A DNA stretch of 31,930 bases, taken from Bacteroidales bacterium. GTDB lineage: Bacteria; Bacteroidota; Bacteroidia; Bacteroidales; Muribaculaceae. The DNA lies in assembly GCA_900755985.1 (NCBI GenBank), contig CAAEIL010000303.1, positions 1-31,930 of the forward strand, given 5' to 3'. Positions 8,736-15,131 of this stretch are shown here, in pieces. A program made the translations under genes and the position numbers. Below the pieces are notes generated by a model. It saw only the letters and a list, made by a program, of their open reading frames with translations. It was not told the DNA's origin and did not search any database. The stretch's first letter is position 1; every line of letters starts with the position of its first letter.

Positions 8736-9437
8736 GTGCCTGTAATTCTAAATATCGATACTTCGACAGCGGTATGCTCGACAGCGCTTACTGCCGAAGG
8801 CATGGTGCTGTGCCATGCCGAGAACTTCGAAGGACGCAACCATGCCGCCCTCGTTAGTGACTACATAAAAAAATGCCTCGACTTCGCCGCCGACAAAGAA
8901 ATGAAAATTGATGCAGTAGCTGTTACCCTTGGTCCCGGCAGCTATACCGGACTACGCATCGGTCTTAGCGAATCCAAAGGTCTCGCATACGGTTTGGGCG
9001 TACCTCTTATTGGCATCTCGACTCTCGAACTTATGGCAACACGCGTCATGTTCTCGACCGATGACATCGACCCTGAAGCACTGTTTGTGCCTATGATAGA
9101 CGCCCGACGCATGGAAGTCTACACTGCCGCATACGACATGGCGCTTAACGAACTGTTCAAAGCGCAGCCATTGATTCTTGACGAGAACTCACTGTCCATA
9201 CTCAATCCCGAAGGTCGCACAATGTACTTCTTCGGCGATGGCGCTTCCAAAGCCAGGCAGCTGCTCGAGACTCCCGGCTCCAAGGCTGTCTTTGTCGAAA
9301 ATGTCACTCCACTGGCCGTCGACATGGTTGCGTTGGCCGAACGTGCTCATTTTCGACGCGACTTCCTCGACCTGGCCTATTCGGTCCCGACCTACCTCAA
9401 GGACTTTCAGGCAACCAAGCCCAAGAAACTTCTCTAA
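8736..9437 (+). CDS. tsaB: tRNA threonylcarbamoyladenosine biosynthesis protein TsaB
   Basis: This 233-aa member of the ASKHA/M22-like family is the TsaB partner of TsaD and TsaE in making t6A37 on ANN-decoding tRNAs. The N-terminus ILNIDTSTAVCS and the segment GPGSYTGLRIGLSESKGLAYGLG are diagnostic; the catalytic metal-binding His pair of TsaD is absent, as expected. The start is a GTG at 8736: no ATG lies close upstream and the conserved N-terminus begins right there. It is divergent from purM and is the last gene before tRNA-Gln. Confidence 0.92.
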   Translation: MPVILNIDTSTAVCSTALTAEGMVLCHAENFEGRNHAALVSDYIKKCLDFAADKEMKIDAVAVTLGPGSYTGLRIGLSESKGLAYGLGVPLIGISTLELMATRVMFSTDDIDPEALFVPMIDARRMEVYTAAYDMALNELFKAQPLILDENSLSILNPEGRTMYFFGDGASKARQLLETPGSKAVFVENVTPLAVDMVALAERAHFRRDFLDLAYSVPTYLKDFQATKPKKLL

Positions 9438-9717
9438 ACGCACAGCTACCACAGCAATATATCTATAGCATTATTCTTTCGTGAAGGACCTCTCGTGAAG
9501 GACCTTCTGCAGGAACCCTTCCGCGAAGACTCATTCTGAGCCGTCAGCATTGTACTCCTGTTCATCCCGGCGACTTCGCGTTTGATTGCATTGCCCGCGT
9601 AGTTGTCTCCGTTGTTAAGTTATTGTGATGGCTTAGGTTGGGGCGCCATAGGTACGCTGGTTATATGCTTTGATTGTGCGTTGGCCAAAATAAAATTCTG
9701 AAAAATTTTGAAAAAAA
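9438..9717. other. Non-coding stretch between tsaB and tRNA-Gln promoter
   Basis: No gene is supported here. The only structure seen is a two-copy tandem repeat of 14 bp (TCGTGAAGGACCT plus one base) at 9480-9493 and 9494-9507. A palindromic AAGGACCTT overlaps the second copy, but no T-run follows, so a terminator for tsaB is not clear. Confidence 0.5.
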
Positions 9718-9749
9718 TTTGCACAGAATAAAAAAAGCGATTACCTTTG
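9718..9749 (+). promoter_or_regulatory. tRNA-Gln promoter
   Basis: TTTG at 9718-9721, a 20-nt spacer and TACCTTTG at 9742-9749 match the Bacteroidota primary sigma consensus exactly. The predicted transcript starts near 9755, about 50 nt before the mature tRNA. Confidence 0.8.
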
Positions 9750-9803
9750 CACCCGTAAACGAAAGACACGCGGAAGAGACCGCGCAAGTTTACAACAATA
9801 TTT

Positions 9804-9874
9804 TGCCTTGTGGTGTAATGGTAGCACGTCGGATTCTGGTTCCGCCTGTGAGGGTTCGAATCCTTCCAAGGCAA
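9804..9874 (+). tRNA. tRNA-Gln (anticodon CTG)
   Basis: The acceptor arms TGCCTTG (9804-9810) and CAAGGCA (9867-9873) pair fully, with A9874 as discriminator. The anticodon arm carries CTG at 9836-9838 in the loop TTCTGGT, reading CAG glutamine codons. The T-arm has GAGGG / CCTTC around TTCGAAT. CCA is not encoded. The 3' end of the gene, from 9858 on, is the left copy of the 21-bp repeat that bounds the integrated element, so integration rebuilds a complete tRNA. Confidence 0.95.
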
Positions 9875-9878
9875 CAAA
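9858..9878 (+). repeat. attL, left 21-bp direct repeat
   Basis: The sequence starts GAATCCTTCC and ends GGCAACAAA. It comprises the 3' T-loop/T-stem and acceptor strand of tRNA-Gln plus four following bases. It is identical to 19504-19524, and the flanking bases differ on both sides. Confidence 0.9.
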
Positions 9879-9879
9879 G

Positions 9880-9920
9880 TAAAATTGCAGTTAACTGATT
9901 ATCAGTTGACTGCAATTTTA
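9880..9920 (+). terminator. Element-supplied terminator for tRNA-Gln
   Basis: The arms 9880-9898 and 9902-9920 pair over 19 bp with a single T-G wobble and a 3-nt loop, and are followed by TTTTACTG after an arm that itself ends in TTTTA. It begins two bases after attL, so it lies inside the element and replaces the chromosomal terminator that integration moved to 19522-19559. Confidence 0.75.
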
Positions 9921-9929
9921 TTTTACTGA

Positions 9930-9951
9930 ATTTGCACAACATTTGCACAAC
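9930..9951 (+). repeat. Tandem 11-bp repeat, candidate integrase arm sites (left)
   Basis: ATTTGCACAAC occurs twice in a row at 9930-9940 and 9941-9951, about 50 bp inside attL. The same TGCACAAC core recurs three times near the right end (19342-19390). Matching short motifs at both ends of an element are what arm-type sites of tyrosine integrases look like; binding is inferred. Confidence 0.6.
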
Positions 9952-10415
9952 AGAATCTGAAAATTCGGCTCAAAATTCATCGTCGTTCACCCCTATTCAA
10001 CGACAAAAATTGATTTCACAATTTTTAACGCCATATCATTTACGGAACAGTGAACAAAGAGAGACGGAAGTCAGTTGTAGATGTTGTGGTGACATTTCTC
10101 ACGACCATAGCGAAGCGGAGTCTCTGCCGGGACGGTTGTGTCAGCGTAAGCCACATTAAGCTCACAAAGGGCATTTTTAACATTTGACCTCGGATTCGGG
10201 GTCGAAATACTATTGCATAGCCCTAAAAGTGTACCTAACTTTGCAGCCGGAAAAGATGCGAAGGCATCGGGCGTGCGGGATATGACCCGACATTACGCCG
10301 TAATTCCGACCGCCGTTATTGGCATAACTTTCTCGTTGCACCCCGATAACACACCAGTTATACATACACCGATGAAGCGACGAGATAGGAAATCCACACA
10401 TGCGGATTATGCGAA
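9952..10415. other. Non-coding left-end region of element
   Basis: No reading frame looks coding. An AT-rich hairpin pairs 10005-10012 with 10019-10026 (8 bp, loop ATTTCA). A candidate promoter lies at 10212-10243 (separate entry). After it come two small hairpins: GATGC / GCATC around GAAG at about 10256-10269 and CGGG / CCCG around ATATGA just downstream. These could belong to a short RNA or to a leader reading toward the structured block at 10453. Confidence 0.5.
10212..10243 (+). promoter_or_regulatory. Candidate promoter within the element left end
   Basis: TAACTTTG at 10236-10243 fits the -7 consensus. ATTG at 10212-10215, 20 nt upstream, differs from TTTG by one base. Transcription toward the structured region would begin near 10250. 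Confidence 0.45.
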
Positions 10416-10447
10416 TTTGGAGATACGAAGAAATTTTTGTATCTTTA
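10416..10447 (+). promoter_or_regulatory. Promoter of the candidate structured RNA
   Basis: TTTG at 10416-10419, a 20-nt spacer and TATCTTTA at 10440-10447 fit the Bacteroidota promoter with one mismatch in the last base of the -7 box. The predicted start, about 10452-10455, falls right at the first base pairs of the long-range stem of the structured region. Confidence 0.6.
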
Positions 10448-10452
10448 TGTAA

Positions 10453-10644
10453 CGATTGAGGGTAAGCGCCCCGTCAAAGCACGTTCAACATTATTTACCG
10501 GGCTTGGAACGATGCTCTTTGACGATGCTGCGCCCGAAAGAGTTGCATGAACAACTTACATCTCAGGCCGGATGAAAGGCATCCGGGAACACTATGAAAA
10601 TGTAGTCGTAGGTGGCGGCCGGAACCGCCAGCCCTCAACTATCG
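10453..10644 (+). ncRNA. Candidate structured non-coding RNA, core domain
   Basis: The region is closed by a long-range stem TTGAGGG (10456-10462) with CCCTCAA (10632-10638), extended by CGA / TCG beyond a small bulge. Inside are four hairpins: GTCAAAG / CTTTGAC (10473-10479 with 10517-10523) with an inner CGTTC / GAACG; AGTTG / CAACT (10541-10556); CCGGATG / CATCCGG (10568-10586); and GGCGG / CCGCC (10614-10629, loop CCGGAA). No coding frame is supported. A promoter is placed exactly at its 5' end. I do not recognise a known RNA family. Pairings were found by eye without energy calculation or covariation, so the fold is a proposal. The 3' end is unknown and could extend past 10740. Confidence 0.5.
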
Positions 10645-10890
10645 CCCTAAGGAAGCGATGCTCAACGGGCTTAAATTCCTCAGTAGGCGGCAACTGAGAC
10701 ACATGACATACCTGTTCTCTGTGCGCGTCGCATGCACAGTAGGATGACTGTAATCAACCGAGACACGCCGGATTTTTGGATATAGTGGCGGCGATGCTTC
10801 AAGGTCTGATTATAGCCTGACTCAAAGTATCTGACGCAGAAGATAGAAAGGATAGCATAGAGAAAAGGGTATAAACTACCGAAAACCAAC
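10645..10890. other. Non-coding continuation with further hairpins
   Basis: No gene is supported. Hairpins seen are CTCAGT / ACTGAG (10679-10684 with 10693-10698) and CTGTGC / GCACAG (10719-10724 with 10734-10739). The stretch from 10800 to 10890 is purine-rich and shows little structure. It may be the 3' part of the RNA starting near 10453 or a spacer before the second structured block. Confidence 0.4.
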
Positions 10891-10897
10891 GAAGAAA

Positions 10898-11148
10898 GTG
10901 TGCGCTATGCCCATAGCGGGCAGCACACACGGCGCATATCCCCCTGTCGGGCGGATAGCCCCTACTGTCGACCTATATCATAGGCGGCAGCGGACAGGGA
11001 CAGCTGCGCCTATGCCGAACGTGACTGTTCGGCAGCAACGACTGTCGGCTCCAGCGAGAAAGAGACCGACGGCCATCCCTATGTCCTTTTCGGGACCGTC
11101 ATCGTGCCTCTTTATCCGTCGCCGGAGGTGTGATGATGCCAGACAGTC
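10898..11148 (+). ncRNA. Second structured block, leader of the HTH gene or RNA domain
   Basis: Dense pairings lie just upstream of the HTH gene. GTGTG / CACAC encloses CGCTAT / ATAGCG (10898-10928). A 12-bp stem with one bulge pairs 10979-10991 with 11003-11014. A 7-bp stem pairs 11014-11020 with 11027-11033. GACTGTC (11040-11046) pairs with GACAGTC (11142-11148) around smaller hairpins. CCCTGTC (10942-10948) is complementary to GACAGGG (10993-10999) in the loop of the 12-bp hairpin, which would make a pseudoknot. An open frame crosses this block but its composition is unlike the neighbouring proteins. It could be a long 5' leader controlling the HTH gene or part of one large RNA with the block at 10453. 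Confidence 0.45.
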
Positions 11149-11182
11149 AGGCGATATAATCTTTCAAATTCATTCCCCCCAG

Positions 11183-11515
11183 ATGAAACTGAACCTTTTT
11201 GACCTTCTTCAGGCATCGATGTCCGATCCTGACTCTCCCAATATTCTCCTCACCGTCCACCTCTCCGACCTCCATCAGCTTGTGGTGGATACAATCGAAG
11301 CCACACGCGAGCGAATCCTCCCGTTGTATATGGACGCCGAGAAAGAGCGTCCCCTCACAAGGAAGGAAGTCGCCGAGCAGCTCGGCGTGTGCGAGACCAC
11401 TGTATTCAACATGGCACGCGCCGGCAAACTGCACTCGTTCAAGGTGAACGGCAGTACCCGTTACAGCCAGCGAGACGTCAACGCAATTATTAATGCCAAA
11501 GCCACGAAACAATGA
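11183..11515 (+). CDS. Small HTH protein, excisionase-like
   Basis: The product is 110 aa from the ATG at 11183 (MKLNLFDLLQASM). The in-frame extension to 10898 crosses the hairpin-rich leader and is not used. The C-terminal half RKEVAEQLGVCETTVFNMARAGKLHSFKVNGSTRYSQRDVNAII is a MerR-like HTH of the HTH_17/excisionase type; the N-terminal half is helical. In related elements such proteins are recombination directionality factors or regulators of excision and mobilization. Its stop overlaps the DUF3987 ATG by 4 bases, so the two are translationally coupled. Confidence 0.85.
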   Translation: MKLNLFDLLQASMSDPDSPNILLTVHLSDLHQLVVDTIEATRERILPLYMDAEKERPLTRKEVAEQLGVCETTVFNMARAGKLHSFKVNGSTRYSQRDVNAIINAKATKQ

Positions 11516-12975
11516 GCAAACCTCGATCACTTGACAAACCTACCAAAGAGGACGTGCCGCTTATTGACCGCCAGCCTGATCAACTGACCAATCAGTCGGT
11601 AGGGCAAGCGGAGCCGGAGTTGCCGACAGGGTATGACAGCGTGATTGCACAGCAATCCTCAACGCAGAATATCAGCGCATTGCCCGTTGATGTCCTGCCT
11701 CCGAGATTGCAGGAAATCATAAACGAGGCAAATATCTGCCTCGGATTTCCGAAAGACTATCTCGCCGGAGCGATGCTGACGGCTATGGCCGCAGTCATCG
11801 GAAACACCCACACCGCCGAGATAATGCCCGGCTGGAAAGAGTATGCCATTCTTTTCACAGCCCTTGTCGGAAGCCCCGGCACCAACAAGAGCCACCCGCT
11901 GAGTTTCGCCGTGCAACCGCTCATCGACTTCGATGCTGAACAGGCGGCGATATTCGGCGAGGCGATGAAACGTTACGAGGCGGCGATGGAACTCCCTCCG
12001 AAAGATAGAGCCGCCAAGGACTATGACACAAATCCTGTCGAGCCGATGCGGGTCCGCTTCACCATGCAGGATGTGACCCCGGAGGCTGTGCATCGCATCC
12101 TGTCGGAAAACCGCCGTGGCCTCGTGCTCGTTTCCGATGAGCTTGCCGGATGGTTCAAGAACTTTAACCGCTACAACAACGGCTCGGAGTCCGAGTTCTG
12201 GATGTCGGTGTTCAACCACAAGGCAGCCATGTCCGACCGAAAGAGCAGTCAGAGCGGCGTGTTCATCCGCAATCCGTTTCTCTGCGTCATCGGCACAATC
12301 CAGCCCAAGGTGCTGACCGAGCTTGCCGCCGGAAACCGCAACGCCAACGGCTTCATGGAGCGGATACTCTATGTGTTCCCCTCCGTGCAGTCGAAAGTCA
12401 GATGGAACCGCGAGAGGAAATCTCCGTCATTCGACATCGCCATAGCATGGCGTGAAATCCTGTCGAGACTTATCGGCATTGTCCCTGCCGTCGATTCATG
12501 CGGAGAGATAATCCCGGAGGATGTGCCTTTCTCGCCGGAAGCCCTCGACCGCCTTTTCTCATGGCAGATCGAAGTGACCGACCGATGCAACGCCGAAGGA
12601 AGCGACACTCTTACCTCCATTGCGAGCAAACTTGAAATATACGCAGTCAGGTTTTCTCTTTTGCTGGCACTCGCAGACCGGGCTTGTGGCGATGAGAAAA
12701 AATTGATAGACGCCGACATCGTGGAACGCGCCATACGCCTGACAGAGTATTTCCGCGTGACCGCCGCAAAGGTGCAGGGCATCGTAAGCGAAGACGCTTT
12801 GACGGAGTTACAGCTTGCCGTACTATCGGAACTGCCCGGCACGTTCACCACCGCCGAGGGCGTGGCGATCGCCGCGAAATGCGGTATGTCGGAGCGCAGT
12901 TTCAAGCGTTTCCTCAAAGACCGCAAAGGCGTTCTGTTCGTCCATTCCGCCCACGGAAACTATTCCAGATTATAA
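11512..12975 (+). CDS. DUF3987 P-loop ATPase
   Basis: This 487-aa protein has Walker A GSPGTNKS at 120-127 and a Walker B-like LVLVSDE ending at D209-E210 with a following LAGWF, the pattern of DUF3987. Family members are found in phages and mobile elements next to replication or mobilization genes and are thought to act as primase/helicase-type ATPases; no primase domain is visible here, so the role is inferred. The first 60 or so residues are polar and low in conserved motifs. It overlaps the HTH gene by 4 bases and is followed by a 27-bp inverted repeat pair. Confidence 0.85.
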   Translation: MSKPRSLDKPTKEDVPLIDRQPDQLTNQSVGQAEPELPTGYDSVIAQQSSTQNISALPVDVLPPRLQEIINEANICLGFPKDYLAGAMLTAMAAVIGNTHTAEIMPGWKEYAILFTALVGSPGTNKSHPLSFAVQPLIDFDAEQAAIFGEAMKRYEAAMELPPKDRAAKDYDTNPVEPMRVRFTMQDVTPEAVHRILSENRRGLVLVSDELAGWFKNFNRYNNGSESEFWMSVFNHKAAMSDRKSSQSGVFIRNPFLCVIGTIQPKVLTELAAGNRNANGFMERILYVFPSVQSKVRWNRERKSPSFDIAIAWREILSRLIGIVPAVDSCGEIIPEDVPFSPEALDRLFSWQIEVTDRCNAEGSDTLTSIASKLEIYAVRFSLLLALADRACGDEKKLIDADIVERAIRLTEYFRVTAAKVQGIVSEDALTELQLAVLSELPGTFTTAEGVAIAAKCGMSERSFKRFLKDRKGVLFVHSAHGNYSRL

Positions 12976-12981
12976 ACATTC

Positions 12982-13067
12982 CCCCTTGGCATTATTGTCA
13001 CTTTGACATTTCCAACGGAGATGCCGACGCACCACGTCTGTGCCAAAATGACGAAAATGCCAAGGGG
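12982..13067. repeat. 27-bp imperfect inverted repeat pair
   Basis: The arm 12982-13008 and the inverse of 13041-13067 match at 22 of 27 positions, starting with a perfect 12 bp (CCCCTTGGCATT). Each arm holds two related half-motifs (TTGGCATT, and TTTGACA or TTTGGCA) about 15 bp apart. There is no T-run on either side, so a simple terminator is unlikely. Its place between the DUF3987 gene and the relaxase suggests a binding site array of the mobilization region. Confidence 0.65.
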
Positions 13068-13120
13068 TAAATTCTCAAACAGAAGTCCCGTGAAACATCC
13101 TTTTTTCATCGAAGAAACCA

Positions 13121-13188
13121 TTGCAGTCAGTGCAGTGGTTACAGCGGTGCACCACTGCTATGGCAGTGCAGTACCATCCGTGCAGTGG
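13121..13188. repeat. Cluster of GCAGT motifs
   Basis: TTGCAGT (13121), GTGCAGTGG (13130-13138), GTGCAGT (13166-13172) and GTGCAGTGG (13180-13188) are in direct orientation, with an inverted CCACTGC at 13152-13158. They lie in the non-coding gap before the relaxase and may be sites for a DNA-binding protein of the relaxosome. Confidence 0.4.
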
Positions 13189-13359
13189 CGGCACGGAAAT
13201 TACGCCATCCGGAAATTCCTTAGCTCATTAGGGAATTTTCGCATCGCGCAATGTTGGCTGCGGTTCGGCATAACTCAAGCAAGCTTGGTTCTGCTCTCAC
13301 CTTGCTCAACATTTCCGAGCCGCATATCGTTCCGATACGCTGAAAATGTCCCTACTGAG
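13189..13359. other. Non-coding part of mobilization region
   Basis: An open frame 13003-13452 crosses this gap but encodes no recognisable protein and overlaps all the repeats here. A 7-bp hairpin AAATTCC / GGAATTT lies at about 13206-13230. The rest shows nothing clear. Confidence 0.45.
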
Positions 13360-13381
13360 CCAATGGGGTCACCCCCTTTGG
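13360..13381. promoter_or_regulatory. Candidate oriT hairpin upstream of relaxase
   Basis: CCAA-GGGG (13360-13368) pairs with CCCC-TTGG (13372-13381) with small bulges around TCA. It lies 67 bp before the relaxase ATG. MobV relaxases usually act on a short inverted repeat immediately upstream of their gene, so this is the best oriT candidate in the element; the nick site is not determined. Confidence 0.45.
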
Positions 13382-13448
13382 AAACCCCGATACGTCTTTA
13401 CGAGAAGCCGTACACTCCGATTGTTCCACAAGCAAACGCCCCTTGCCT

Positions 13449-15077
13449 ATGAGTTACGCCGTACTCCACATCATGAAGGCAAGCGGCTCGTGCAATGCCA
13501 TCGCCCGACCCATCGAGCGAACCACGCAGCCCGACAACGCCCACCCCGAACTGCGCCATCTCAACCGGGATGATTTCATCAAATATCCCGATGGCGTTGA
13601 CGGTCTGGGCAAGGCGATACAGCACCGCCTCGACAATGCCGGACTGACGCGCAAGATTGGCAAGAACCAGGTGCTTGCCCTCCATGTGCTGATGACATCC
13701 GACGGCGACGCGCTGCGCCGCCTTGCCGACGAAGGTCGTCTCGATGATTGGGCACAGGCGAGTGTCGGCTGGGCAAAACAGACCTTCGGCGAGGACAACG
13801 TTGTCGCCGCCCATCTCCATATGGACGAGCAGACACCGCATCTTCATGTCACGGTCGTGCCGATAGTCACCACCGAGAGAAAGAAGAAAGCGAGCGAGGC
13901 GAAAGCCAAGAAACGCTATCGCACCAAATCCAAGGAAGGCCCCCGGCTTAGTGCCAACGACATCATGACCCGCGACAACCTTACCCGGTTTCAGGACACC
14001 TACGCCGAAGCGATGGAACAGTTCGGGCTGGAACGCGGCATCCGTGGCTCCGAAGCCCGTCACGTTGACCAGCACGAATACTATCGCCAGTGCCAGATCA
14101 AGAAGAAAGATCTGGAGCAGGATGTGGCCGGACTCTCCGCCGAGAAAAAGCAGCTCGACACCGAGACGCAATCCTTGGAGAAACGCAAGGCTGAGCTTGA
14201 ACGTGGCAACCGCTGGATGGACAAGACATTTGCCGAAACTAAAGCCGCCAACGCTGAGATGACCCGGCAGAACTGCGAGCTTGAAAAGCGGAAGACCGAA
14301 CTTGTCAAAGAAAATTCTTCTCTCGCCGCCACCAATACGACCTTATCGGATGAGAAAAGACAGTTGGAGGCAGAGAAGAAGAAAGTCGCTGACGAGATTG
14401 CCGATATCAAGGTTGACAAGTCCAAGCTGATTGATGAACGTTCTGTCTGTGTCAAGGAGACTGAGGCAGCGCGAAAAGAGAAAGAGACAGCCTTGCGGGA
14501 AGCGGCGGAAGCGAAAGCGCAGCGCGATTCCAACCGCAGGGATGCCCTCAGCAATCTCGCCAACCGATTCACAGGTAGCAAGACCAAGAAACTTGAGTCC
14601 GAACTCGCTGAAAGCCGTGAGGAAATCAGGACGCTAAAGGAGCGAGCAGATGAAACCGCCAAGACCCACCGTAGCCGGGTATGGGATTTACAACAGCAGC
14701 TCGACAAGCAGAAAGAACGTGAGGACAGCATCGTCAGAGGTCATAAGGAAACCGAAGACCTGATCCAACGGTTCTTTCCCGGTGTCATTGCTGCCCTGCC
14801 AGCCATTAGAGACTGCATCCGGGTAAAGATGTCAGACACACTCATCACAACGTTACTTGACGGAAAACCGAGGTCATTCAAAACAGGCTATACGCTTTAT
14901 GACCCCAATGAGGAGAAAGATGTCGATGTCGGAAATGTCGAGGTGCAAATCAAGCGAGACCCGACCGATGACAACAACTATCGCCTTCATCTCGGAGGTA
15001 AGAGAGTGTTCCAATGGTTCAGAGAAAAATGGCAGTCCTTGAAACAGACTGTCAGGAGAGGCTTTGGTATAAGATGA
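13449..15077 (+). CDS. MobV/Pre family relaxase
   Basis: The product is 542 aa from the ATG at 13449 (MSYAVLHIMKASG); a TTG two codons upstream is possible but less likely. The N-terminal relaxase domain has HMDEQTPHLH at 124-133, the HxDExTPHxH metal-binding motif of Pre/Mob enzymes that nick oriT and lead the strand in transfer. Residues about 205-430 are a long charged coiled coil rich in Glu, Lys and Ala, common in this family. The C-terminal 100 residues are not recognised. It is followed by a hairpin terminator facing the convergent DUF3943 gene. No MobC-type accessory gene is visible. Confidence 0.92.
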   Translation: MSYAVLHIMKASGSCNAIARPIERTTQPDNAHPELRHLNRDDFIKYPDGVDGLGKAIQHRLDNAGLTRKIGKNQVLALHVLMTSDGDALRRLADEGRLDDWAQASVGWAKQTFGEDNVVAAHLHMDEQTPHLHVTVVPIVTTERKKKASEAKAKKRYRTKSKEGPRLSANDIMTRDNLTRFQDTYAEAMEQFGLERGIRGSEARHVDQHEYYRQCQIKKKDLEQDVAGLSAEKKQLDTETQSLEKRKAELERGNRWMDKTFAETKAANAEMTRQNCELEKRKTELVKENSSLAATNTTLSDEKRQLEAEKKKVADEIADIKVDKSKLIDERSVCVKETEAARKEKETALREAAEAKAQRDSNRRDALSNLANRFTGSKTKKLESELAESREEIRTLKERADETAKTHRSRVWDLQQQLDKQKEREDSIVRGHKETEDLIQRFFPGVIAALPAIRDCIRVKMSDTLITTLLDGKPRSFKTGYTLYDPNEEKDVDVGNVEVQIKRDPTDDNNYRLHLGGKRVFQWFREKWQSLKQTVRRGFGIR

Positions 15078-15081
15078 GCAA

Positions 15082-15118
15082 AAAGGGAGCCGCAAGTTTT
15101 GACTGCGACTCCCTCTTT
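15082..15118. terminator. Bidirectional terminator between relaxase and DUF3943 gene
   Basis: AAAGGGAG-CGCA pairs with TGCG-CTCCCT-TTT across 15082-15118 with small mismatches and a loop of about 9 nt. A- and T-runs flank both sides, so it can stop transcription from either gene. It begins a few bases after the relaxase stop. Confidence 0.75.
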
Positions 15119-15131
15119 AGTAATTTGAGAT

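Noticed and set aside
9480..9507. CRISPR-like repeat after tsaB
   Set aside because: Only two tandem 14-bp copies with no spacers; no cas genes in the window.
10453..11148. Group II intron, retron or ROOL/GOLLD-like RNA
   Set aside because: No reverse transcriptase nearby, no recognisable domain V or intron boundary, and I see no motif specific to the named large RNAs; kept as an unnamed structured RNA.
10898..11182. N-terminal extension of the HTH protein (205-aa frame)
   Set aside because: The extra 95 residues have odd composition, cross strong hairpins and show no domain; the ATG at 11183 gives a normal small HTH protein.
13003..13452. 149-aa frame before the relaxase, possible MobC
   Set aside because: It overlaps the inverted repeats and oriT candidate, has no recognisable domain, and its residues do not look like MobC.
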